Source: a virus
Reading direction: 5' to 3' (one strand)
Length of the DNA stretch: 22,557 nucleotides
IMG/VR virus record: IMGVR_UViG_3300035145_002977
Location: 1-22,557 of that record
In this document: positions 12,275-18,800 of the stretch, in pieces
How the letters are laid out: every line of letters starts with the position of its first letter
Numbering within the stretch: position 1 is the first letter of the stretch
Program-made: the position numbers and the translations under genes
Notes under the pieces: generated by a model
Told to the model about the DNA's origin: nothing
The model's database searches: none
The model's input: the letters and a program-made list of their open reading frames with translations, nothing else

Positions 12275-12513
12275 GGTGGTGGTATTTTCAGAGGGTGGGT
12301 GGGAAGCTGAAACTTGCACCCTTAGATTTCTTTACCCATCGCCCTTCTGACGCTACCCCATCGGATAACCCTATGACCCCCTGGTATGACCTCTATAATC
12401 ACATTGATGAGGTTCATGTTCATGTGCAAGCAGAAACTTATGAAATAGCCTTAGCCTTAGCCTACATCATGGTTAAGGAAAAAGACTTGAAAGTCTCTCC
12501 GAGCGAGGTATAA
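12271..12513 (+). CDS. Hypothetical protein, 80 aa
   Basis: The ATG overlaps the previous stop by 4 bases, with no own ribosome binding site, so translation is probably by coupling. The sequence opens with an aromatic, basic stretch (R-W-W-Y-F-Q-R-V-G-G-K-L). The middle is His-rich (D-E-V-H-V-H-V-Q) and the C-terminal part is helical. No family recognised. It ends 31 bases before tRNA-Lys. Confidence 0.75.
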   Translation: MRWWYFQRVGGKLKLAPLDFFTHRPSDATPSDNPMTPWYDLYNHIDEVHVHVQAETYEIALALAYIMVKEKDLKVSPSEV

Positions 12514-12544
12514 AGATACTCCCGATCATATAAGAGTGGTATGA

Positions 12545-12617
12545 GGGCTGTTAGCTCAATCGGTAGAGCACCGGACTTTTAATCCGTTGGTTCTGGGTTC
12601 GAGTCCCAGACGGCCCA
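12545..12617 (+). tRNA. tRNA-Lys(TTT)
   Basis: Acceptor GGGCTGT/ACGGCCC, D arm GCTC...GAGC, anticodon arm with loop CTTTTAA between CGGA and TCCG (anticodon TTT), T arm CTGGG-TTCGAGT-CCCAG, discriminator A. CCA is not encoded. GATCATATAAG lies 8 bases upstream. Confidence 0.92.
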
Positions 12618-12634
12618 TTTCTTAGATCGTAGGT

Positions 12635-13099
12635 TCAATCGAGGTCGTCTTCGTCCTCGTCCCAACCTTCTAGGTTATAAGTAAAGACAATCCTGTTTTT
12701 TTCTAGTCTAAGGTTAGACCCTGTAAATTTTTTCATCTTGAAACCATCTCCGTGAATATCTCTTAGGATAGCTCTAAAATCTTTACGCTTTTCTACTTCC
12801 TCTACCAGTAGAGGAAGCATCCCTTCCTTTTCATCAAGAACCAAGGATAAGTAATGTGGATCAGGATTAGCTATCTGGTTAGCTTTCAAGTTAATGATTA
12901 CTTTACCCACTTCTTTTATTAAAAAATTAAATTCCTTAACTGTCTTGATGGTTTCAAATTCAATGTCAGAACGAGGCCAGTTGTTTTTTGGATAAAGTAA
13001 GTCCAGATCCCCCTTGAGGGTCCCTAGTGAAGATTGTCTTTCAAGACGAGCGACCCTAATCTCAAGGCTTCTGATTACTTCACTTGCAGATCTTCTCAT
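12635..13099 (-). CDS. SASEV-tagged protein, 154 aa, unknown
   Basis: It begins M-R-R-S-A-S-E-V-I-R-S-L-E-I-R-V-A-R-L-E-R, the same segment as in four other proteins of the window. The rest is unrelated to them: a helical charged body with K-D-F-R-A-I-L-R-D-I, then an acidic end (W-D-E-D-E-D-D-L-D) that recalls the acidic end of the 323-residue tagged protein. GGAGAATGAACC precedes the ATG. It ends 18 bases past tRNA-Lys on the opposite strand and is divergent from the SUMF1-like gene. Confidence 0.82.
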   Translation of the reverse strand: MRRSASEVIRSLEIRVARLERQSSLGTLKGDLDLLYPKNNWPRSDIEFETIKTVKEFNFLIKEVGKVIINLKANQIANPDPHYLSLVLDEKEGMLPLLVEEVEKRKDFRAILRDIHGDGFKMKKFTGSNLRLEKNRIVFTYNLEGWDEDEDDLD

Positions 13100-13198
13100 G
13101 GTTCATTCTCCATCGGTTAAGGTTTAAAGAGATCACTTATTGGTGGGTATAAAAGGTCTACAAATCATATAAGTATAGTATCACAAACCTATTCTTGC
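13100..13198. promoter_or_regulatory. Divergent promoter region with shared leader, copy 2
   Basis: Minus reading has TTTGTAGACC, TTTTATACCCACC, GTGATCTCTTTAAACC and CTTAACCGATGGAGAA before the tagged gene. This is nearly the same as at 8931-8994, and TTTATACCCACC also matches the region at 15673-15749. Plus reading has AATCATATAAG at 13164, about 40 bases before the SUMF1-like start. Confidence 0.5.
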
Positions 13199-13213
13199 AT
13201 GATTGGAGATGCA

Positions 13214-14266
13214 GTGGAAAAGATCACTAAATACAGCTTTGAACAAGAGCTACATGGTACGACTGTTCGTGTGACCCTACCCGACTACAAGATCAAAGAG
13301 ATCAGCGAGTCGGAAGGCAAAGACTTTAACCAGTTTTTAAAAGACACCAACGCTAAGGTTGAGGGGTACATCTATGACGACCCATTCCCTAAAGGTGCAG
13401 AACCTCTTACTGTTCACCCCCTGTTAGCTGATACAGAGGGTACGAGCTTCAGTTATGGTAAATGGAATGAGAACCATGTTTACAACATGACTCTTATTCC
13501 TGCTGGTGAGTTTGAAGCACAGAAATCACCTAATCAGTCTAACTGTGAGCGTGATAACCCACATAAGTTTTTGGACTCCATGCCAGATGAACCAGTGAAG
13601 GTGAAGATCACTCGACCCTTTTGGATTGGCACACACATGGTGACTGGAAACTTAATCTCCGAGTATGTGAGGAAGTATCCTCAAGGTAAGCCCTCAAGAG
13701 ATTGGGGAGGCACTTATGGGCATGAGGGGTTTGTGAAGATCTGTAATGACTTGTCTGATGCCTATGGGCTTGAGAGATGTTATTACGGAGAAAAGGACGA
13801 TGTAGACATCAGCAAGAATGGATTTCGTCTACCTACCGAAGCCGAGTGGTACTATGCCGCTAAAGCGAATGAGGATTACATCTACGCAGGTTCTGACCAT
13901 TTAAGCTCTGTTGCTCATTGGAGGGGCAACCACACGCTCAAGTGGTACAACTACAACATTGTAGGTAGACTTAAACCGAACGCTTGGGGTTTGTATGACA
14001 TGAGTGGTAATGGGGTCGAACTTACACACGGATCATTTGGACGACTCAAGGGCAAATACTCATCGGACAAAGAAATCCCATTCCCTCAAGCTGACGATGA
14101 TGGATATGTGGTTGATCCTGTTCATGGTCAAGATAGGTTTATTGTAGGAAAAGGGGGTAGCCATGAGCCTTATGAAAATCAATGGTCTGCTAACACCTGT
14201 CGCATTGACTTTAGAAATACATATGCGTTTCACCCTATGTTTAGACTAGTGAGGAACGCACTATGA
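13214..14266 (+). CDS. Formylglycine-generating-enzyme-like (SUMF1/FGE-sulfatase fold) protein
   Basis: The C-terminal 260 residues show the C-type-lectin-like SUMF1 fold landmarks: M-T-L-I-P-A-G-E-F (97-105, counted from the ATG at 13199), F-W-I-G-T-H-M-V-T-G (141-150), F-R-L-P-T-E-A-E-W (209-217), P-N-A-W-G-L-Y-D-M-S-G-N (260-271), V-G-K-G-G-S (316-321) and the ending F-R-L-V-R-N-A-L. The usual G-N-V-W-E-W is G-N-G-V-E-L. Only one Cys (334) lies where true FGEs carry a copper-binding pair, so oxidation of sulfatase Cys is unlikely and a binding role is preferred. Residues 1-90 are an extra domain of unknown type. Start: GTG at 13214 has GGAG 5 bases upstream; the ATG at 13199 has none. It overlaps the next gene by 4 bases. 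Confidence 0.85.
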   Translation: MEKITKYSFEQELHGTTVRVTLPDYKIKEISESEGKDFNQFLKDTNAKVEGYIYDDPFPKGAEPLTVHPLLADTEGTSFSYGKWNENHVYNMTLIPAGEFEAQKSPNQSNCERDNPHKFLDSMPDEPVKVKITRPFWIGTHMVTGNLISEYVRKYPQGKPSRDWGGTYGHEGFVKICNDLSDAYGLERCYYGEKDDVDISKNGFRLPTEAEWYYAAKANEDYIYAGSDHLSSVAHWRGNHTLKWYNYNIVGRLKPNAWGLYDMSGNGVELTHGSFGRLKGKYSSDKEIPFPQADDDGYVVDPVHGQDRFIVGKGGSHEPYENQWSANTCRIDFRNTYAFHPMFRLVRNAL

Positions 14267-14787
14267 GCGATAAATCTGACCTTAAAATGCTGGTCAAGGT
14301 GGTGAACACCTTACAAGAGGAAGCTGACAATCGTTTCATCAAGGGCATGATTACTCGGATACAGGGATTGATTGGTACAATGGAGCAAGACCTCGATCTA
14401 AAGGTTGAGACTACTGACACCTATGCTCGTAAGGATTACTTTAAAGATTATGTAGTCAACAAGTATAGTCCTATCATCAACCAAGAGGTCTATGCCTATG
14501 AGTTTGTGCGAGGGAAGATTCGTAAGAAGTTTCCAATCGTACTGAAAGAAATCACAAGGGAGATCATTAGGGTGAGTCGTGACGGCTACCTTGCTTCCGA
14601 GCTACCCGAACACAGCTCTTATTGGAGCGACTGCCATTGTGTAGCTGGAGAAGATCCTTATGAGAACCTTGATAACTGTCGTGCTCACTATTGGCGTGAG
14701 TACCGTACAGATAAAGACCCTGTAGAGTGGTGGGCTAAAGAGCCATTCTTAGATCGTAAAATTCGAGTTTGGAAAAAAGACCTATAA
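14263..14787 (+). CDS. Hypothetical protein, 174 aa, coupled to SUMF1-like gene
   Basis: It starts inside the end of the SUMF1-like gene (ATGA overlap), so the two are probably made together. It is helical and charged, with a central basic segment (R-G-K-I-R-K-K-F) and a C-terminal portion rich in Trp, Cys and acidic residues (Y-W-S-D-C-H-C-V-A-G-E-D-P-Y, P-V-E-W-W-A-K-E-P-F). C-H-C plus a later Cys could bind metal, which is inference. No family recognised. Confidence 0.82.
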   Translation: MSDKSDLKMLVKVVNTLQEEADNRFIKGMITRIQGLIGTMEQDLDLKVETTDTYARKDYFKDYVVNKYSPIINQEVYAYEFVRGKIRKKFPIVLKEITREIIRVSRDGYLASELPEHSSYWSDCHCVAGEDPYENLDNCRAHYWREYRTDKDPVEWWAKEPFLDRKIRVWKKDL

Positions 14788-14810
14788 CCTATGTCATAAG
14801 GAGATTAAAT

Positions 14811-14972
14811 ATGACACTACAACTACTAATAACTTTCGCTATCTGCTTCATGTCGGGAGCGATTTTCTTTTCAGACCACAAACTATCTCGTTCAACTTGG
14901 GCTTGGTATGTGGTAGCATTGACTTGTTCACTACCAGCCTTCTCTAAGATCCTTCAACTAACACAAGGGTGA
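14811..14972 (+). CDS. Small two-helix membrane protein, 53 aa
   Basis: The ATG at 14811 follows AAGGAGATTAAAT; the frame is open upstream but lacks a start signal there. There are two hydrophobic stretches, about residues 3-20 (L-Q-L-L-I-T-F-A-I-C-F-M-S-G-A-I-F-F) and 30-45, joined by S-D-H-K-L-S-R-S-T. This resembles small phage membrane proteins of holin-like size, but nothing in the context points to lysis. The stop is followed after 4 bases by the next gene. Confidence 0.72.
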   Translation: MTLQLLITFAICFMSGAIFFSDHKLSRSTWAWYVVALTCSLPAFSKILQLTQG

Positions 14973-14976
14973 TGAT

Positions 14977-15156
14977 ATGAATGAAGTGAATCTGTACGCT
15001 ATTTTGTCGGACAAAGGTGAGGTGGTTAAGACCTCACATGGCTTGTACTACTTTACGAGGTCAAAGGCTCGTGAAGCTCGCAAAGAGGTTGAGGGTAAGG
15101 CTCGCATTGTGAAGCGTTCTTATAACTCGACTTCGACATGGACTACTGCTAAATAA
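14977..15156 (+). CDS. Small basic protein, 59 aa
   Basis: The frame from the ATG at 14977 gives a 59-residue protein with Y-A-I-L-S-D-K-G-E-V-V, then a basic helix (F-T-R-S-K-A-R-E-A-R-K-E-V), then K-A-R-I-V-K-R-S-Y. The beta-beta-helix-beta pattern looks like a tiny compact fold. A weak AAGGGTGATGAT site precedes it, overlapping the previous stop. It ends 9 bases before tRNA-Leu. No family recognised. Confidence 0.7.
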   Translation: MNEVNLYAILSDKGEVVKTSHGLYYFTRSKAREARKEVEGKARIVKRSYNSTSTWTTAK

Positions 15157-15165
15157 GTCGTAGTT

Positions 15166-15247
15166 GCCTAGATGGTGGAATTGGTATACACAGGAGACTT
15201 AAAATCTCCCGACTTCGGTCTTGTGGGTTCGAGTCCCACTCTAGGCA
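15166..15247 (+). tRNA. tRNA-Leu(TAA)
   Basis: A class II tRNA: acceptor GCCTAGA/TCTAGGC, anticodon arm GGAGA-CTTAAAA-TCTCC (anticodon TAA), variable arm CGACTTCGGTCTT, T arm GTGGG-TTCGAGT-CCCAC, discriminator A. CCA is not encoded. Confidence 0.92.
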
Positions 15248-15252
15248 TTTAA

Positions 15253-15326
15253 GGGCCTTTAGCTCAGTTGGTTAGAGCACCCGGCTCATAACCGGGCGGT
15301 CCTGGGTTCAAGCCCCAGAGGGCCCA
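15253..15326 (+). tRNA. tRNA-Met(CAT)
   Basis: Acceptor GGGCCTT/AGGGCCC, D arm GCTC...GAGC, anticodon arm CCCGG-CTCATAA-CCGGG (anticodon CAT), T arm CTGGG-TTCAAGC-CCCAG, discriminator A. Paired position 1-72 indicates an elongator tRNA. A lysidine-modified Ile tRNA reading ATA has the same anticodon and cannot be excluded. CCA is not encoded. Confidence 0.9.
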
Positions 15327-15327
15327 C

Positions 15328-15672
15328 TCACATCTTTAATCTTTTCATAAGAGCTTTAAGAGATCGACTGTCAGCAGAAACATCTTCGATAGTGCTACGA
15401 TTTCTACTGTCTATCTTTATGATGCCCCAATAAAGATTTTGAACATTAGCGAGTATATAGGTGTCACCAAGTTTTTGAGCTTTATCTTCGACTGTGATCC
15501 ACTCTGCGTCTAGCTCATCGTCCTCGTCTAACTCGTCCTCAAATTCTTCTTCAAGACGATCAATAAGTTCAAGACGGACTTGATAATCTATCTCATCCCT
15601 AGATGCTTTTCTCTCAAGGCGAGCGATTCTGACCTCAAGATTTCTGATAACTTCGCTTGCTGATCTTCTCAT
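15328..15672 (-). CDS. SASEV-tagged protein, 114 aa, unknown
   Basis: It begins M-R-R-S-A-S-E-V-I-R-N-L-E-V-R-I-A-R-L-E-R-K-A-S. A second helix and a strongly acidic patch follow (E-E-E-F-E-D-E-L-D-E-D-D-E-L-D, about 45-60), then a short mixed segment with N-L-Y-W-G-I-I-K-I and a basic end (M-K-R-L-K-M). Outside the tag it is unrelated to the other tagged proteins. GGAGAGCAGAT lies just upstream of the ATG. It ends 2 bases past tRNA-Met on the other strand, and is divergent from the lipoprotein gene. Confidence 0.82.
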   Translation of the reverse strand: MRRSASEVIRNLEVRIARLERKASRDEIDYQVRLELIDRLEEEFEDELDEDDELDAEWITVEDKAQKLGDTYILANVQNLYWGIIKIDSRNRSTIEDVSADSRSLKALMKRLKM

Positions 15673-15749
15673 ATCTGCTCTCCATTCAAGGCTAAGGTTA
15701 GATCATATAAAGGTGGGTATAAAGAAACTACAACATGAAAGGTGATTGT
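15673..15749. promoter_or_regulatory. Divergent promoter region with shared leader, copy 3
   Basis: Minus reading contains GTAGTTTCTTTATACCCACC, then ATGATCTAACCTTAGCC and AATGGAGAG before the tagged gene. Plus reading contains GATCATATAAAG and GTATAAAGAAACTAC before the lipoprotein gene. Confidence 0.5.
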
Positions 15750-16487
15750 ATGAGGGTCTTATTTTTTTCTGTTCTACTTATGGCCTGTGGCGAGATTGAG
15801 GAGAACGAACCTCCTGTCATAGAGGGGGATAGGTACTTTACAGCTCCCTTCTGTTTGGACTCCGATGGGTACTACCCACCCGCAGATCTCGTTAGCGGAC
15901 AGGGCTACGGTTGTGAACCCACTCGTATTGAGCTTGTTAGCCCATGTAAAGGGGATGAGATCTATACATTCACCACGACACCAGACACCCCATATTTGAA
16001 CCAGTTTGTCTATTGTGAATATGACGCACAAGGTAGACCTACTAGGGAAGTAGGTCTTGGTTTCTCAGCGGCGTATTCGGGATTTGGTCAATGGAGCACC
16101 TATCTTTCTTCCTATAATGATGAGAGGGAAAGACAACGCCCATCATTCAAGGATTACCTTGATTATCGTTGGGATTATGAGTGCGTGTCTCAATGCTATA
16201 CAGATGACCTTTCTAGGCAAGATTACCGAAGTTGTATTGCAGATTGGCAAGAGGACGATTTGCCCTGGTCTTTAGATCGTATTGATGGTTGTGGTGTGGG
16301 TGTTGTTTACTACCTTTATGACTATGATTGGTATGATGACAAGGTGGTTAGATACCTAAGAAACTATCATGTCGGAGAGACAGTGGTTGATGATATGGGT
16401 AATGTCGTCTTAGAGTATGGGGCTATTAACTATGACCAACCTTATGGTTCTGGGATTAACCTACCTGTTGCATTTTACAAGGAGTAA
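15750..16487 (+). CDS. Predicted lipoprotein, 245 aa
   Basis: The ATG at 15750 follows AAAGGTGATTGT and begins a short signal peptide ending in L-L-M-A-C (Cys13), a good lipobox, so the product should be lipid-anchored in the envelope. The ATG at 15735 is in frame but lacks a ribosome binding site. The mature part is Tyr/Asp-rich with about ten more cysteines, suggesting disulfides outside the cytoplasm. It includes Y-C-E-Y-D-A-Q-G-R-P-T-R-E, reminiscent of the Y-D-x-x-G-R repeats found in bacterial surface and RHS-type proteins. A phage lipoprotein commonly blocks superinfection, but that is not shown here. It could also be a gene picked up from the host. Confidence 0.8.
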   Translation: MRVLFFSVLLMACGEIEENEPPVIEGDRYFTAPFCLDSDGYYPPADLVSGQGYGCEPTRIELVSPCKGDEIYTFTTTPDTPYLNQFVYCEYDAQGRPTREVGLGFSAAYSGFGQWSTYLSSYNDERERQRPSFKDYLDYRWDYECVSQCYTDDLSRQDYRSCIADWQEDDLPWSLDRIDGCGVGVVYYLYDYDWYDDKVVRYLRNYHVGETVVDDMGNVVLEYGAINYDQPYGSGINLPVAFYKE

Positions 16488-16492
16488 AAAAT

Positions 16493-16930
16493 ATGAACAC
16501 ATTCGTATCAAAGCTAGGTCGATTTAACTTCACCGTCCATAACTTTATCGCTCACCCTCTTATGGAGATCCTACACCTTGTAGGTCTAACAGAGTGGGGC
16601 AATAAGGTACATGACGCTACCCTTCCCATTCGTGAGGAAGATGATGAACCTCTAACAGCGATTGAGGCAGTGGTCCTTGAGAACCCAGAAGAAATGGAGT
16701 CTGCTCAACCCAAGCCACAATCAGAGGTTTCTGTTGAGCACCATGAGACTATTCGTTTGTTCTCGGAGTGGTGTCAATGTATGGGTGTAGAAATCCCATT
16801 TGACTGGCAGAAGCCCCCACATCAGATCAACGAACAGATGCAACAGCTTGTGGTCGAGTACAAGACGATGGTAGAGCGAGGAACAATCAAAGAAGCTCGT
16901 CAAGCGTTCAAGGACTCTATTAGCCTTTAA
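16493..16930 (+). CDS. Hypothetical protein, 145 aa
   Basis: AAGGAGTAAAAAAT precedes the ATG and overlaps the lipoprotein stop, so the two genes are one operon. The N-terminal segment contains F-N-F-T-V-H-N-F-I-A-H-P-L-M-E-I-L-H-L-V-G, reminiscent of an N-terminal H-N-x-I-x-H-P motif I have seen in unnamed phage proteins. An acidic linker (about 48-80) and a helical C-terminal half (W-C-Q-C-M-G ... L-V-V-E-Y-K-T-M-V-E-R) follow. No function assigned. Its TAA overlaps the TAA of the convergent gene (TTAA). Confidence 0.8.
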   Translation: MNTFVSKLGRFNFTVHNFIAHPLMEILHLVGLTEWGNKVHDATLPIREEDDEPLTAIEAVVLENPEEMESAQPKPQSEVSVEHHETIRLFSEWCQCMGVEIPFDWQKPPHQINEQMQQLVVEYKTMVERGTIKEARQAFKDSISL

Positions 16931-17451
16931 TCAACACAGATAAGGTCGAAGAAGAAGCAATGTGGCCCGAAATGTCTTGCTTCCTGTTGTAAGGCTTGTT
17001 GTGGTTGATGTTGATAGGGTTGATCCCCTTGCCTCTGTTGCTGTCGTTGCTGTCGTTGTTGTTGGAACTGTTGTTGCATTTGGATTCGTTGCTGTAGTTT
17101 TTGAAGGCAAGCCACATCATCTCTACAAGCGAGTCTTTCAGCTTCTTCGTCAGTAAGCTCACATTGAGGGCTGACATAGCTTTCGGGGGGTAAGACCTTT
17201 GGCTCATGGTCGTAGGGGAAACGCTCTGGTACACTCACTTCATACCCATCCTCATAAAGATCCCAAGGATCATCCGACAGCAAGATTTCTAATAGCTCGC
17301 TTGAGGTTGGCTTCTGCTCAAATCTGCATAGGGGGTTTGGGTCATATTCAACTGCCTTACAGCCCCAAGCATCACAAGGTAGTTTTTGAGGGTTAGCCCC
17401 ACAAGATGAGAGGGTTAGAGCTAAAAGCGTAAGAGTTATGACTTTTTGCAT
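16927..17451 (-). CDS. Predicted lipoprotein with Gln-rich tract, 174 aa
   Basis: The signal peptide M-Q-K-V-I-T-L-T-L-L-A-L-T-L-S-S-C-G ends in a lipobox with Cys17. The mature protein has seven to nine further Cys, a Pro-rich middle, and between about residues 115 and 160 a low-complexity tract of Gln and Arg. It closes with H-F-G-P-H-C-F-F-F-D-L-I-C-V-D. AAAGGAAATGTC precedes the ATG. It is divergent from 17512 and convergent with 16493. It is probably an envelope protein made during infection, function unknown. The coding repeat (CTGTCGTTG-type units on the plus strand) is a likely site of length variation. Confidence 0.8.
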   Translation of the reverse strand: MQKVITLTLLALTLSSCGANPQKLPCDAWGCKAVEYDPNPLCRFEQKPTSSELLEILLSDDPWDLYEDGYEVSVPERFPYDHEPKVLPPESYVSPQCELTDEEAERLACRDDVACLQKLQQRIQMQQQFQQQRQQRQQQRQGDQPYQHQPQQALQQEARHFGPHCFFFDLICVD

Positions 17452-17511
17452 GACATTTCCTTTATTGTAGTATCTACTGTTTTATACCCAACAGATTATA
17501 AAGGAACTACA

Positions 17512-17781
17512 ATGAAACCAGACTACGATTATGGTGACATCTTAATCAAGCGAGTAGCTAACGGATGGCTTGTCGTATCTGGATCAGAACACGAAGAAGG
17601 TGCTACACAAGTCTTTGTTTATGAGGACAAAGAGAACCCTAATTGGATAGCCGAGTCTCTTTATAATCTCTTACTCGATCAGTTCGCCCCTTATATGCAA
17701 TCAAAGAGGTCGGCTGGTATTAAAATGAGCTTTTCGCATAAAACGAAGGAGGAAGAAGATGGAGATCACGAGACAAGTTGA
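17512..17781 (+). CDS. Hypothetical protein, 89 aa
   Basis: The ATG at 17512 follows AAAGGAACTACA; a promoter-like TTTTATACCCAAC lies about 25 bases upstream. The sequence G-D-I-L-I-K-R-V-A-N-G-W-L-V-V-S-G, then V-F-V-Y-E-D, then a helix W-I-A-E-S-L-Y-N-L-L-L-D-Q-F, resembles a recurrent small phage protein type. In my recollection these carry a 'V-F-E-D' strand followed by a helix, with no known role. The end is acidic/basic mixed. The next gene starts 23 bases before its stop. Confidence 0.78.
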   Translation: MKPDYDYGDILIKRVANGWLVVSGSEHEEGATQVFVYEDKENPNWIAESLYNLLLDQFAPYMQSKRSAGIKMSFSHKTKEEEDGDHETS

Positions 17782-18016
17782 AGAGTTTGAGGCTGTTCAA
17801 TACATAGGCGATAACGCAGATGAGGTAATCACTTTTATCGGTCTTGAAGCTAAGGTCGATGACAACTGCATTACAGTCATTGACCCTACAGGAGAATGGT
17901 CAGTTTTCGTTGACCAATGGGTCTTGAGGACTCTCGACCAAGAAATCTTAGGTACTGTGGATAAAGATCACTTTTGGGAGAGCTTCGCCACAGTAGATGA
18001 GCCTTTAGAAGATTAG
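17759..18016 (+). CDS. Small phage protein, 85 aa, E-A-V-Q-Y ... F-W-E-S-F type
   Basis: It has a strong site AAGGAGGAAGAAG before the ATG, and overlaps the previous gene by 23 bases. The layout (F-E-A-V-Q-Y-I-G-D-N-A-D-E-V-I-T-F-I-G, then I-T-V-I-D-P-T-G, then D-Q-W-V-L, then D-H-F-W-E-S-F) matches a widespread phage family whose members read E-A-V-Q-W ... G-D-W-I-V ... G-E-F-Y-P ... F. Their role is unknown. The characteristic G-D-W is D-Q-W here. Its stop overlaps that of the convergent gene ending at 18013. Confidence 0.8.
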   Translation: MEITRQVEEFEAVQYIGDNADEVITFIGLEAKVDDNCITVIDPTGEWSVFVDQWVLRTLDQEILGTVDKDHFWESFATVDEPLED

Positions 18017-18657
18017 TAGGTCTTACTAGAAAGGTTCATTAAAGCCCTCTCTCTGTTAAGTCGATCAAGTCTATCTTCGAGCTTCTTGATCTCCTTTTTA
18101 AGAGCGTTCAGTCCAAGAGCCTTCCATCTTGAATACTCACCCTCATCTGGCTCAAAGATTTCGATCTCCTCATAGAGTTTGGAGTATTGATCGTATGCTT
18201 CATCAAACTCTCTCTCGGCATAAGAGTCCATTTCTCTCATCTTGTGATACTCTTCGGGATCTTCCCACTCGGTGCTACCGTAGTCTCGGCTTTCAAGGTA
18301 AGACATATCGAGGTTCTCTTCTCGGAGATCCTTTTTCAAAGCACGATCATTAAAGTGTCGGAAGTGATCTGCTCTTAGGTGCTTCTTTAAGAGGTCGATC
18401 TTTGTGTCCGACTTATCACCTACGATGAACTTTTCAACTTGAGGTCGTCTACCCGACATATCTACAAGAGCGAAAGCGTTATTGATGTAGCTACCTCCTG
18501 GAGACTCGTACATATCGGGAGCTTCGACCTCATATTCAGCACCCACACCAAAGACAACGACATACTCTTGCCCTTGTGAGACAGCGACAACTTGAGGGTC
18601 GATTAAGTCCTCAAATGGCTTTGGTGCGAAGTGCTCCATCTCATCCATTTCCGACAT
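18013..18657 (-). CDS. Hypothetical acidic protein, 214 aa, with shared F-x-P/W-x-x-x-G-L module
   Basis: An acidic protein in two parts. Residues 1-100 are mixed alpha/beta, with Y-V-V-V-F-G-V-G-A-E-Y-E-V. Residues 110-205 are helical, and residues 149-192 align with the first 46 residues of the protein at 3624-3998 (F-x-x-A-Y-x-x-Y-S, F-x-P, W-x-x-x-G-L-x-A-L-x-x-E-I-x-x-L). A coiled coil follows. The start is uncertain: the ATG at 18657 is directly preceded by TAA, has no clear ribosome binding site and lies 54 bases inside the upstream gene, so coupling or a later start is possible. It converges with 17759-18016. Confidence 0.75.
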   Translation of the reverse strand: MSEMDEMEHFAPKPFEDLIDPQVVAVSQGQEYVVVFGVGAEYEVEAPDMYESPGGSYINNAFALVDMSGRRPQVEKFIVGDKSDTKIDLLKKHLRADHFRHFNDRALKKDLREENLDMSYLESRDYGSTEWEDPEEYHKMREMDSYAEREFDEAYDQYSKLYEEIEIFEPDEGEYSRWKALGLNALKKEIKKLEDRLDRLNRERALMNLSSKTY

Positions 18658-18794
18658 TTAAAGTGATCTAGCAAGCGATCAAGACCAAGAACTTGAAGTT
18701 GCTTGAGTTCGCTTCGCTTGTACACATGGTCATAAAATGACTCAAGAGCACTGATGATTTTTTTGGCCACTTGACGATTGATGTTCATATTCAT
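18603..18794 (-). CDS. Small hypothetical protein, 63 aa, overlaps the next gene
   Basis: It begins 6 bases after the stop of 18801-19514, with AAAGAGATGAAT in front. Up to about residue 46 it looks like real coding sequence (A-L-E-S-F-Y-D-H-V-Y-K-R, L-Q-V-L-G-L-D-R-L-L-D-H-F). The G-L-D-R-L-L part recalls the G-L-x-A-L motif in its neighbour and in 3624-3998. The last 17 residues are read through the start of the next gene in another frame, so the end may be non-conserved or the pair may be one gene split by a frameshift. Confidence 0.5.
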   Translation of the reverse strand: MNMNINRQVAKKIISALESFYDHVYKRSELKQLQVLGLDRLLDHFKCRKWMRWSTSHQSHLRT

Positions 18795-18800
18795 CTCTTT

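Noticed and set aside
13900-14266. Diversity-generating retroelement target in the SUMF1-fold C-terminus
   Set aside because: The fold is a known target type, but no second near-copy of the 3' end and no reverse transcriptase is visible in the window.
14811-14972. Holin
   Set aside because: The size and two membrane helices would allow it, but no lysis gene is nearby and many small phage membrane proteins look alike.
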